Assembly (NCBI GenBank): GCA_024449915.1
Contig: JAMZAV010003202.1
Span: 1-64,000, forward strand
Direction of reading: 5' to 3'
Source of the DNA: Sweltsa coloradensis
Lineage: Eukaryota > Arthropoda > Insecta > Plecoptera > Chloroperlidae
Length of the DNA: 64,000 bases
A program made the translations under genes and the position numbers. This document shows, piece after piece, positions 23,606 through 33,419 of this stretch (positions within the stretch are counted from its first letter, which is position 1; every line of letters starts with the position of its first letter). The notes beneath the pieces were generated by a model, which worked only from the letters and a program-made list of their open reading frames with translations, had not been told where the DNA came from and searched no databases.

Positions 23606-23712
23606 GGCCGTGAAAGCCTACGACAAGTTTTTTTATCAAGTTTATTGTCAGAAAGTATTCGAAGAGTTTCAAGAGCATCATCGTCGACGATAATCGTGTG
23701 CCAACCGCCGAA
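22945..23712 (-). pseudogene. Penelope-like GIY-YIG endonuclease domain, 5'-truncated ORF
   Basis: The minus-strand frame stays open for about 255 codons from 23712 to the stop at 22945. The block VPGVYEIPCGACNNVYIGQT then GRKVSTRLKEH is a GIY-YIG nuclease core with the conserved Tyr pair, the Gly, the Arg and the downstream Glu/His positions. Further Cys/His positions occur in AEHCVDFCHNINF. It is preceded by a linker containing IYTTDRKLCSMFNSAKD, as in the region between reverse transcriptase and nuclease of animal Penelope-like elements. The domain would nick target DNA to prime integration. The reverse transcriptase is missing upstream, so the gene is partial, though this domain itself looks intact. 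Confidence 0.85.
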
Positions 23713-23896
23713 TCAATCGGAGAGCATCAATCATGTCGGCAAGCGTCAAATACCTAGGCCCACGCCTCAGCCGCCAGGTATCATCACCATTGTGCGAGAT
23801 CGCATCATCAAATTCAATCGAGCTTCAATAATATTTCATCAAAGTTATTAATTAACTGATAATCCAATCAACTTAATCAATAACTACCCCAAACTG

Positions 23897-24070
23897 AAGT
23901 GACGTCATTATATAGCCAAGTAGAAGCGAACCGAGTTATCAGTCAGGAGAACGATAACAAATCAACCGTGAAGTGACGTCATTATCTGGCCAAGCAGAAT
24001 CGAAACAGGTTATTAGTCAGGAGTACAATAACCACCCAGCACTGAAGCGACGTCACTAGCCAAGTTGAAG
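23897..24070. promoter_or_regulatory. Three tandem ~74-bp units, each with a CRE-like site
   Basis: The palindrome TGACGTCA occurs at 23900-23907 and 23974-23981, and the variant CGACGTCA at 24048-24055, spaced exactly 74 bp apart. The surrounding words GTGAAGTGACGTCATTAT, GGCCAAG and TTAGTCAGGAG repeat with the same spacing. The sites match the cAMP-response element recognised by CREB/ATF proteins. They lie 5' of the minus-strand Penelope frame, so they could be promoter repeats of that or a neighbouring element. Function is inferred only. Confidence 0.6.
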
Positions 24071-24299
24071 GCGGCCGCTAAGCAAAGCGGAATTAAACAC
24101 CTGCGCCATTATCGGCTGTGATCAAGAATTCGTCAAGTAACATCAAGAATAAATTTCGTGTGTCTACGTAAAGTGAAGTTATTTTAATTGGTAATTGTGT
24201 GTGGCCATGATTACCAATAATTATTGAAACGCACAGTGCATCGACGTAATCAACAGAACAATTGACATGGACTAATTAGATATACCACAACAAACAAGG

Positions 24300-25800
24300 A
24301 TGAGTACTTGCCAGATGGCAATCCAGATTATGTAATTTCTATTATTGTACTTGTATGCATTAGTAAATTTGGGATGTGATTTGATGGAGAAAACCACAAA
24401 AAGAGCTCTTAGGTAGGAGGATTCAAGTGTTGTAATCACGCATTTCCAATTGCCAATAGTAACTGATTTTAGTGAAAACTGATTTAAATGAAAAGTTATG
24501 CAGTAATCTTAATTTAATTAGTATTCCCATAATCCTTGGTTGTCACCCAATTAGGGGTTGTTGCCAGAGGTTGGAAGCCGAGGAGAAGAAGGAGGAAACT
24601 ACCCTCAACCAGGGAAGTACTAATTACTCCAAAGGTAATTCTTGTTGTACGAATTCTTAGAGAATTTCGTGCAAACCATGAGCTAATAGAAATAAATCTA
24701 TGCAATTTAGTGAGATCAGATTCAATACGGGCTAGGGACGAGGGTCCGACCATCACAGAGTCTTATAAAAAACTTAGTGGAAATAAAGGAGCTAGTAAAA
24801 AAGACAAAACCTTGTATCCTAGGAGTGTCAGACACTCATGTTAGTGAAAAAATATACAACAAAGAGATAGATATACCAGGTTGATTATACCCATTGATGT
24901 TATATCAATTGCTGGTCATTCTTGTGGTTAAGGGCAGTTATGTAAGTATCCAAGTAAATTTTGACCTCACCCTCGCGGTAATCCTATGTGCATTATAATA
25001 GTATGTTTAATAATTATATCCGTACCCTTATCAAAAAAGTGAAGTCAAGCGGGGTTGGGAGTATCCCGCCAAACACTTAAGCCACTGTGTCTTATGAAGT
25101 CGTCTATAGTTGTATAATATATAGGTCCTAATTTTGTGTATGTTGCTCCCATTTATTTATGAAATCCGTATCAAACATACACATTTCTTTATTTAAAAAA
25201 ACTGTACACTGTACAACTGTAACTGTACTGTACTGTGTGTGTAAAACTGTAAGGCCATTACAAAAATAAAAAAATATAAAATCAATGTGATACCGAATAA
25301 GCCAAACAAAGATGATACAAATTTCACTACAATAATTGCGTAGAACCGCAGATTAATAAATACAATTTTGTAACAAACAAGAAGCGCCCACTCGAATTTG
25401 GGACTGGAAAATATTTGTTTGTTAACGATGTTTTGGTTAATTATGAGACCCCCAAGGCAGGAGATTTTAATTCAACAGGAATTAAAATGTTGTGCAAAAA
25501 TACTGTTGTTGAATGGAGCAACTATTGTAGAGATGTGTGCGTTAAGTGGTGCCTTAGGCACAACACTTGCGAATCATTAATAATACCTATATAAAGGAGG
25601 TAAAACATTTTTTAAGGTCATTTTCTCGGCAAATTGCAAACTATATAAATACCTTCCCTTCAAAACAAGACCTACAATGTGCTCACAAAACAAGCTCTTT
25701 CGGAACATCAAAACAAGAGCATGTACGGAAAGAACAGAAAGAGCACAACACTGGGATAGCCAACACTTCCTAATACGCGGGGCAGAATTAAAAAAAATAC
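24300..25800. other. Intergenic, no assignable gene
   Basis: Short overlapping frames on both strands around 24515-24845 give a basic PRRRRRKLP-type stretch on one strand and a Leu-rich one on the other; neither is convincing. The stretch 25190-25250 is rich in TGTACTGTAC words. Nothing else was recognised. Confidence 0.4.
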
Positions 25801-25804
25801 AGTC

Positions 25805-26165
25805 TGAACAGAACAGACAGCCGAGTTAATAAACATTAAAGATAACGATGCTATGACATCCAACTCTGACCTAACTCTTTGAACTGTGGAGGCCCAGCAA
25901 GAACAGACGCTGGAGACGAGACAAAACACGTCCACCTACGACAAGAACAACTGACCAACTGCGAGCGCGACGCTGCGTGAGAGTGAGAGTCGAGGTGGCA
26001 GTCAAAAGGTGAAAGGGCGGCGATGTCATATCCATGCTGCACGTTAAGTGCGTTGAAGCTTTTCAAAATCGCTTTGATGACGGTGCCACATAAGCTCTCA
26101 GAAGTGTAGTTCAATGGTAGTAAGTGATATTTCTGTATGTGTAGCGAGGTTCATCCTGACGTTAT
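25805..26165 (+). repeat. Dispersed repeat C, copy 1
   Basis: This block of about 360 bp resembles 41900-42290 in the same orientation. It shares CTGAACAGAACAGACA-like starts, ACACGTCC...CTACGACAAGAACAAC, GGCAGTCAAAAGGTG, and an ending of the GGTTCATC type. Copies diverge substantially. It could be an LTR or the non-coding part of a DNA transposon; no target duplication was identified. Confidence 0.6.
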
Positions 26166-26926
26166 TATAATGTCGCCGATGTTATCTTACCCAAGAACAA
26201 TACTGTCTTTATAGACCGACTGGTAGGCATACGTATTTGTATTTATTTTTCTTTCCGTTGACGGGTACAAACTACTTATATGGATATTGTAAAGACAATT
26301 GGTACATATCACTTGTAGCTTAATGGTTATTATACATAGGCTGCGGTTTTTAAAGATCAACGTTGTGGATACATTTTGACCACTCATTTACCACCATTGT
26401 AGATTACGTTCAGGCTGTAAACCTGTTCCGTTCTTGCAAATACTTACAGTCGCTTGCGACCACTAGGCAGAAGAGAAGCAGCGTCTGATTTCGACGTCAT
26501 TGCATATATTTAATGGTAAGCAGGTTAAACACAGGCATGCTAAGTTGTTGTGTTTGTGTACCATCTAACACTGTAACTTTGGCTTAGGCAGGCGGTGACG
26601 ACACTGAACTGGCATTTCATAAATCAGATATGTTATTTTGTGTATTTTGTACAGTTTCCTACAGATATTATACATCAATCGAATCAGTGTTACTTCAGGG
26701 TCAAGTGGTAATGTTCGTGAGTCCGTTTTGTTTTTATTTTAAGTTTATTTAAGTGTTTGAAGTTCAAAATATTATTCAGGTTTCTAACATTTCTTTCAAA
26801 CACCCTTGTTTGATAATGTAACTGTGAAAACAATACTTTGACAGGCCTAAGTTCCAATTTGAAGTGTCCAGTTTGAGTTTGAACTTTGGCTCATAACAAG
26901 GACGGCGTATAACTAATCGGGAGAAC

Positions 26927-27361
26927 GTGAAACTAAGATGTACAAGACAGTGCTACCTTCTAGTCCAGCCTCGCGTATTGCTCGCACCATTTGGATTCTC
27001 ACCTGTCAGTTGTTTCTTCTTGCAATTGTGGTATATGTTTGGTACATATCCGGGTGCTGTCAGTGTCACAGTACAGTCACCCATCTACAAATGTTTACCA
27101 GAAGTAATCATCCACTTCTCGAGACGAATATTTCATTTCTCTGCACATGGATCTGCTGGGTTCCCTACCCTCTCAGCCTTGTCACCTCGTGATAACGGAT
27201 TCAGTCCTACCCGTAGAGGAAATGTGAGGATGCGGACTGTTCGAAGAATATCCTGGCTAGTTCTGCATCTTCTGTGTGTCATTTTCATGTCAGGAGATAT
27301 CGAAATTAATCCTGGTCCTTCTCTCTCACCTATGACCAGCCCTCATCATCTTTCCATTGTT
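26927..27361 (+). pseudogene. Retroelement-like leader ORF with 2A peptide, split by SINE
   Basis: The plus-strand frame opens at 26927. Its first 122 codons include hydrophobic stretches and a Leu-rich segment, WLVLHLLCVIF, directly before MSGDIEINPGP (27287-27319). The D-x-E-x-N-P-G-P signature is the 2A ribosome-skipping motif. Such motifs are known in APE-type non-LTR retrotransposons and in some NLR-like genes of marine invertebrates. The frame is interrupted at 27361 by a 340-bp SINE. Across the duplicated target it continues in the same frame from 27718 for about 30 codons, up to a stop near 27810. Downstream retroelement domains are not found, so the parent element is uncertain. Confidence 0.6.
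27293..27319 (+). other. 2A ribosome-skipping peptide GDIEINPGP
   Basis: The nine codons read G-D-I-E-I-N-P-G-P, meeting the consensus D-(V/I)-E-x-N-P-G-P in full. Peptide-bond skipping would occur between the last Gly and Pro, releasing the upstream leader from the downstream protein. The preceding Leu/Ile-rich helix is also typical. It lies at residues 123-131 of the frame. Confidence 0.8.
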
Positions 27362-27701
27362 TTTGATTGGATATTGCTTTACGTCTCATATTTATGCAAC
27401 TTGGCTAATCGAGACGAAGGGAGGGACGTAAGGGATGACGCGGGGGGACAAGGGGTGGACAGGCCTGTGCTGGTCAGAACCAGCCACAAGCATATGGGGA
27501 GGGCAGGGGTTCTCCCACGTCGTGGTCGTCTCCGTCTGTGTCATCCGTCCGTGTTGTCATTGTCGTCGCCGTCGGGGAGGTAGTCAAAGGGAAGGGGTTC
27601 CCCGACGACGACCCAGAGCTCGCACATTAGTTTCAGGGAGATAAACTCCCCTAATCACGGGCCAAACCGCGAGAAGGTTGCGAGTTGGAATTTGATGGCC
27701 C
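27362..27701 (-). mobile_element. SINE-like element, full-length copy 3 (340 bp)
   Basis: The copy is flanked by a perfect 16-bp direct repeat, TCATCTTTCCATTGTT (27346-27361 and 27702-27717), which fixes both ends. Its length equals that of the copy at 15034-15373. It interrupts the 2A-containing frame in the opposite orientation. A short ORF running through it on the plus strand is incidental. Confidence 0.92.
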
Positions 27702-27809
27702 TCATCTTTCCATTGTTCCAACAGACCGAGTAAGAGTGTATGGCATGAACAGTCAAGAAAAGTGCACTTCACGTGATGTTTCCTTATACTATATGAACGC
27801 CAGGAGGGA

Positions 27810-28721
27810 ATGATTGCAATTGACCTTGGTAATATAATCAGAGGCATTATTAAATCAAAATTTATCAAACTGGAGGATGAAAACAAGCAAATCGAGTCAT
27901 TCGAATACAAAGGCAGCGACAAAATAAATCGAATTTCACGCTTGTCGGAAATCATCATGCAGAGTGGGAAGCAACTAAGTGGAACCGCATCAGAACGTCT
28001 GCATCTGCTACGAATGTTTCCCATAATGTTTGATTCATACCTTCCAGAAAACGACAAACACTGGTTGTTTCTACAGGAATCAATCTCAATTTGCGAGATA
28101 TTAATGTGCCCTTTCTTCAAACCACCGATAATGGCCATTCTTGAACAGCACATATTGCAACACCATCAGTTGTACCTAACACTAACGGAAAAACCAATCA
28201 CCCCTAAAATGCACTTTATGATCCACTATCCCCGTCTATCACTTGAGTTTGGGCCTCTAAAATATCTGTGGTGTATGCGATTTGAAGCAAATCATCAATA
28301 TTTTAAAAACTTTGCTACAAATCACGGAATAACAAGAATGTTTCAAAAGCGCTTTCGTATCGCTATCAAGCCAATAGCGCTCTTCAGATGAAATCGTCTA
28401 CATTTCTCCCAAATAACATTCAATGTGGTCCACAGAAGCAAGTCACACTGATTGACATAATTGGACCTTATCAATCAATGTTTAAAGAAAAATTCGGCAT
28501 TGGTACTAACAATTCTTACATTCTAACTGTACCGTCGCTTGTGCTGAACTGTGCAAGATACGCCAGGAATGATTTCTTTGTCATTGACGAAATCTGCGAA
28601 GAAATGCCAGTGTTCGTAAAAGTTGAATTGCTTTTGAATCATAAAGGGGCGTGGCTAATTGTAGGCATGTTACACTTTTGTGAGCGATTCTACACCCACT
28701 ACTGTGCATACAGTATATATC
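27810..28721 (+). pseudogene. EnSpm/CACTA-type transposase C-terminal remnant
   Basis: Two overlapping plus-strand frames (27810-28391, then 28388-28721) encode one protein segment with a one-base break near 28375. Characteristic blocks are LRMFPIMFDSYLPENDKHW, then ITPKMHFMIHYPRL with FGPLKYLWCMRFEANHQYFK, and later NDFFVIDEICEEMPVFVKVE. The K-x-H-F-x-x-H-Y-P-R ... G-P-L-x-x-L-W-x-M-R-F-E-x-x-H pattern is known from animal EnSpm-type transposases and their domesticated relatives. The upstream catalytic half is missing. The right end meets dispersed repeat B at 28722. Confidence 0.7.
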
Positions 28722-28850
28722 CACTCGTCGATTGCGTCGGGGCCTACAGGGTTGGCTTGGTCGCTTTGATTTAAAGTCCCCCACTGAAAATCAGTTATAT
28801 AACTGAGTGGGTAGACTCTAAATAAAATTTATTTATTTATTTATTTATTC
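28722..28850 (+). repeat. Dispersed repeat B, truncated copy 2
   Basis: The block starts within the module at ACTCGTCGATTGCGTCGGGG and runs to GAGTGGGTAGACTCTAAATA followed by (ATTT)n. It is 5'-truncated relative to 16045-16225 and directly abuts the transposase remnant. This looks like a reverse-transcribed insertion. Confidence 0.65.
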
Positions 28851-30770
28851 AACTGACTGCATTGTAATCCAACCTCAAGATGTACTTTTTCCACAAAGTC
28901 TACAGTTATATACAGTAAATAACAAGGGGCTAATTCCATTCAACTAAGAAATTCAGCGTTAAATCCAGTAGGTGTGTGGCAAAATGGGTCCATAGGCAAC
29001 ATGCAACATTATTTTATTTTCAAAATCCTATGTAAATTATGTGTACTAAAACGTATTAACAAGTGAATGCGTAAGAATAATTCAAATCGGCTGTAATAGA
29101 TTTCTTACTGGTCTAATATGCAGGAAGATTCGCTTACAATAACAATCTATGGGCCTAAAAACACTTTCAAATTGTATCCGGTTATAGAGGTCTAATGCAA
29201 CTTTCAAAAGTGCTTCCAGTGTATCTGAAGATGTTGCAATTGACAAGTCCTTGACTCTGTGGAAAGGGCGCCTCAGCTTCAAGCATTACATTCCGCTAAA
29301 GTCTTTGTTATATAAAAGAAGACGATCTCCCACAGTAGATATGGTCTTCTAAAAACTGATAAACGATGACGCCGAATTTTCGTTTTCTTGAAGGTATTTG
29401 CGTCGCCTAATAACAAATTTAAAATTTGAGTATCGTCGTTTAAACAAACGCTCTGTTATTATGGAGTGATATCTGATTATCTCCCTATTTCTTTCATTAA
29501 ATTGCTTTAAAATTTTCACTTTATTACTCTCCAATGCGTTTTAGACCCATCCCCCCCAAAAAAACGTCGTTGGAACTTCGCCCCAGATCCCAGTTCCACT
29601 TGACCAATATTTCGATTGCAGATAAAAGACGCTGAAGAAATTGAAGAGGCAAGAAAGAAGCTTGCTGTGAAATGGATGGAAAAATTCTCCAGAGTTGGAT
29701 GAGCTACTAATTATCACCTTTCCAGATCGCAAAGAAAAATACACCCATCTAGGGTAACCGGTTGGACAATTCATGACTCAATATCAAACAATCACGGATA
29801 CTTTTCAGGTTAGTTCAGATTGTCATTGTTATTCTTTGTTTTCTATATACAAGCACATAGTTTGATCCTAAAATTTGAATAGTTAAAATCACTAATGTTC
29901 ATTATTTGAGTTTCAATGTTGAAGTTAGTTAGTGGGGTTTTAGGGAACACAACAGTAAAGTTCACCATTATTTAATTACACACACAGGCATACCGGCAAA
30001 CTATCGAACTATAAAGCAAAAACCTGAGCACCGAAACCGGCCATCATATTTGTGCAGTGTTGACTTAAGGTTCAAATCCCATAGTGAACAGAACATCAAC
30101 CCCAAAGACTCTACGGACGGAACCAACGAAAAACTAAAAAAACTAAAAACCAAATGTCATGACTTTTGCAAGTTTGAAAGGATGGGCAAAAAACAGAGTA
30201 GCAGCAGACACGAGATCATTGGCCGAAAGTCAAAAAACAATACTCCTTGCCTGCAAAATCCAATATCCAGACTTTTAACTGCAGCACTCCAGTAGGTGTG
30301 GACTCCAGTGAACAGCGACGACTCTGGGCGTTTCTTCAGCCGCTACAACTAAGTCGTCTCGGACCTGAGGAGGGGGATGAAGGACACAGTGGTAACCTGC
30401 TCCATGCTGCTCTACAACCAACAATCCAAGAGATGGATGCAGATTGCAACAGGTACAAGGCCATCAATTATTGCACAGGCTAAAGCCAGGGCCTAGTTTT
30501 TTAATGAAATTTTGGCCTTACAATGATATTCCTTGATTACAGGTTGGCGGAGTCCCTTGGTAATGGGGGCCTACATTGTCTACCTGCACTATATTTAACG
30601 ATCAATATCAATACGAAACCTAAATTTAGATTATAATAAGGTTTCTGAAACGTATGTTACAATTTCAAATTCAAAATCCTTCCCCCCCCCCCCTAACCAC
30701 CCCCAAAAAAACTCCCGTGCTCTCAACTCAACGTCCTCGCCTCTCTCTCTCTGGAGGCAATCTATGTGTG
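28851..30770. other. Mostly unassigned; possible small exons
   Basis: No family is recognised. Two candidate donor sites follow open plus-strand stretches: near 29810 (CTTTTCAG|GTTAG) after a frame with DAEEIEEARKKLAVKWMEKF, and near 30453 (CAACAG|GTACAAGG) after one with EEGDEGHSGNLLHAALQP. A C-run lies at 30685-30694. Minus-strand frames at 29082-29282 and 29349-29534 are basic and unrecognised. These could be gene or transposon remnants. Confidence 0.35.
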
Positions 30771-30775
30771 TATGT

Positions 30776-30861
30776 CAGAGCTCGCCTTAAGTTTCAGGGA
30801 GAAAAACTCCCCTTATCACGGGCCAAACCACGTGAAGGTTGCGAGTTGGAATTTGATGGCC
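30776..30861 (-). repeat. SINE head-only fragment
   Basis: Only the element's head (from CAGAGCTCGCC to GAGTTGGAATTTGATGGCCC in plus view) is present; the body and tail are missing. Truncation of this end alone is unusual for reverse-transcribed copies. It may be a deletion product or a different SINE sharing the head. Confidence 0.65.
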
Positions 30862-30979
30862 CGTCAACTGTTTACATACATCGTTTAGTTCTGCCAGCTG
30901 ACAAATCCAGCAACATAGGCCTAGGTAGTGAAGGTCGAGATAGTGGAGATTGTTGTTGCCGATGAGATGATACAGGTAG

Positions 30980-31504
30980 ATGACAATGTGTTGGGAAGAT
31001 AGCGGAGCGATAATTGGAGAATTTGATGATAAGGGAGAAGTTAGCGATAATGAGATGGCAGTTGAAATAGGCGGGCCCTTTCAGAGCAAAAATGAAGTAG
31101 AAAAGGTGTCAAACGGTGCACTAATCGTTAAGGTTGTAGGGCTCCATCGGAGTGAATGTGAAATGAGAAAAATGTTTGGATCGACAAGAAAAAAGTTTGA
31201 TCTGGAAATGTTTAATCATTTGTGGGAAAATAAGAGTTTTGATTTCGGTAAACGGGATATCATTGAAATACACAAGTTAAAGTTAGAGGTTAGAAGAAAG
31301 AGATGGATGTATGAAGAAGGATGTGAAGGAGAGAGTAAGATGGCAATAAACGTCATAGAAAATGAATGTGTCAGGTGGGACTTTCGTAGAAAGAAAATGA
31401 GCCAGGAACTACGTGTAATGGCGAAATTTAAAAAAATATGTATGAGCAAGTACCAAGGGGCATTGAGGGTTAGAATGAATGTAAAACCTGCCCGGAAACC
31501 ATAA
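30980..31504 (+). CDS. Unknown 174-codon ORF, charged
   Basis: This plus-strand frame starts MTMCWEDSGA and ends RMNVKPARKP. It is rich in Lys, Arg and Glu, with several possible helical segments (for example MFNHLWENKSFDFGKRDII and LKLEVRRKRWMYEEG). I recognise no domain, signal peptide or membrane segment. An upstream splice structure is possible, because the start region overlaps unrelated repeats. It could be a transposon-encoded accessory protein or chance. It is kept because it is longer than most random frames here and of uneven composition. Confidence 0.35.
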   Translation: MTMCWEDSGAIIGEFDDKGEVSDNEMAVEIGGPFQSKNEVEKVSNGALIVKVVGLHRSECEMRKMFGSTRKKFDLEMFNHLWENKSFDFGKRDIIEIHKLKLEVRRKRWMYEEGCEGESKMAINVIENECVRWDFRRKKMSQELRVMAKFKKICMSKYQGALRVRMNVKPARKP

Positions 31505-31562
31505 CTGTCAGTGAGTTTTTTTATTAAAATTTAGATGTACTTTATTCTCTGTAAACATTGTT

Positions 31563-31716
31563 GATTTGATTGGATATTGCTTTACGTCTCATATTTATGC
31601 AACTTGGCTGATCGAGACGAAGGGAGGGACGTAAGGGATGACGCGGGGGGACAAGGGGTGGACAGGCCTGTGCTGGTCAGATCCAGCCACAAGCATATGG
31701 GGGGAAGGGAGGGGGG
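31563..31716 (-). mobile_element. SINE-like element, truncated copy (154 bp)
   Basis: The copy is flanked by the 9-bp repeat AACATTGTT (31554-31562 and 31717-31725). The tail side (left) is complete, and the head is missing from the CATATGGGG point onward. This is classic 5' truncation by target-primed reverse transcription. Confidence 0.85.
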
Positions 31717-31989
31717 AACATTGTTCACTCATTACGTACGTAACCCGCCTTCCACTAACAGAACATTACAATACGAACCTCCTCGACAGCGACTCACTGA
31801 GTACTGACGAGCCGACGGCAAATACTCTAATAGTCGCTATCGCTAATACAGGAAACTCCGCCCCTTTCCCACTGTGTAGGCGGGCGACACGATCAAGCGC
31901 GCGCTCTAGCCGAGCGGTGTGCACTACGCCCGCGAGTTTGAAATATACCGTGCGCGTAAATGAGAAACATGCATATTTTGGACGGCTTA

Positions 31990-32515
31990 TATAAGACTTA
32001 AATGAGAGAATTTTATTTTGATTACAGAACTAATGCATTCAGTAATAAAGGTTTTCATGTTATTTAAACAGTTGTTCAAAATATTTTGAAATTTGCCTTT
32101 ATAAAATACTATTAGAAGTTAGAACATACATTCATTGAGCACAATCAAGAGAACAACTGGGCATTATATTTCGACCGACATTGTGCTTATGAGCGAGATG
32201 CACCTGGTTACAGGACTTATATTTAAAATTATTTGTTTAAATGAAAAGCTAGTTGATATTATTTTAATTTTAATTCGTTTTTAAGTCTAAGCCTCGGCAC
32301 TTGGTAACATAACTGATTTAAGTTTCAATGTAAAAATGTCTGTTTAGAATATCAATATTAGATATTATTTGTGTTACCATAGAGCAGTCTCAAAATTTTT
32401 CATGAACTGGGACTGAAGGTATGCCCCTACGTTATTATTACCTAAAACAATGACTGGCAAATCACTTCCTTGAAATAAGATATGGATGCAGTAATGATTT
32501 GCTAAGAGTTAGACA
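31990..32515. other. AT-rich, no gene seen
   Basis: No reading frame or repeat was recognised. If the Gypsy element at 33420-35375 was complete before the LINE insertion, its polymerase would be expected here on the minus strand, but I do not see it. Confidence 0.4.
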
Positions 32516-32519
32516 CCAA

Positions 32520-33414
32520 GATACTAACTAATTTTTCAGATAATTCAAATATAACACAAGTTTCATCAAATGTATTTCTAGGCTTAACAATAGACCAACA
32601 TCTAACATGGCACGATCATATCAATACATTAATACCAAAACTTAATTCGTCTTGTTATGCTATAAGGACCATCAAGCAGATAAGTAACATCCCCACAGCC
32701 AAAATATGCTACTATTCATTATTTGAGTCATATATAAGCTACGGAATAGAATTTTGGGGTATATCGACCAACATTCATAAAGTTTTTATTATACAAAAAA
32801 AAGCAATTAGAGCAATTTGTTCCCTTGATCCCACAGAACACTGTAAACCTTTTTTTATACGCCACAAAATCCTTACCATTTCATGTTTATACATTTTCAA
32901 ATCAATATTAGTAATTAAAAAATATATACACACCTACTCAGTAAATGCAAATGTCCATGATCATGACACACGTAAAAAAAAATCACCTACAGCTAAACTC
33001 ATATCACACAAAACTTGAACAAGTAAACTCAGACTACTTACATAAAACTCTTTATAACCATCTTCCAGAATCCATTAAAAACATTTCAAGCTATGACCGT
33101 TTCAAACATGAACTCAAACAAATTTTAATTCTAAAAGCCTACTATTATCTTATTGATTACTTAAATGATACACTCACAGAAATTCCTGTTATCACTTGAT
33201 ATTATTGATTAACTATAATAATATAATGAAATGAACCTTATTTTATTACTTTTTCATAATTATTATTATTATTTACAATGTATTACATATTATGACAATT
33301 TATCATTATATTAGTATTTGTAACATTTTTTTTTATTTAGCTAAAGGACACATACACTAAAAATTGTGTTGTTGTTACATAAAATGTACAATTTGTCCTA
33401 ATAAAAAAAAAAAA
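32520..33414 (+). pseudogene. Jockey/CR1-like LINE 3' end with poly(A)
   Basis: Plus-strand frames contain VFLGLTIDQHLTWHDHI, CYYSLFESYISYGIEFWG and IIQKKAIRAICSLDPTEHC. After a shift near 32960 the frame continues to the stop near 33198 with SIKNISSYDRFKHELKQIL. This is the C-terminal region after the Y-x-D-D box in Jockey/CR1/Daphne-like reverse transcriptases. It resembles 60540-61250, with shared NVHDHDTR/DVHNHDTR. A 3' untranslated region follows and ends in AATAAA plus a run of A (33401-33414), directly against the Gypsy frame. The LINE therefore inserted next to or into that element. The copy is 5'-truncated. Confidence 0.75.
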
Positions 33415-33419
33415 TGAAA

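Noticed and set aside
30067..30079. tRNA B-box-like GGTTCAAATCC
   Set aside because: No A box lies at the right distance upstream and no cloverleaf can be drawn.
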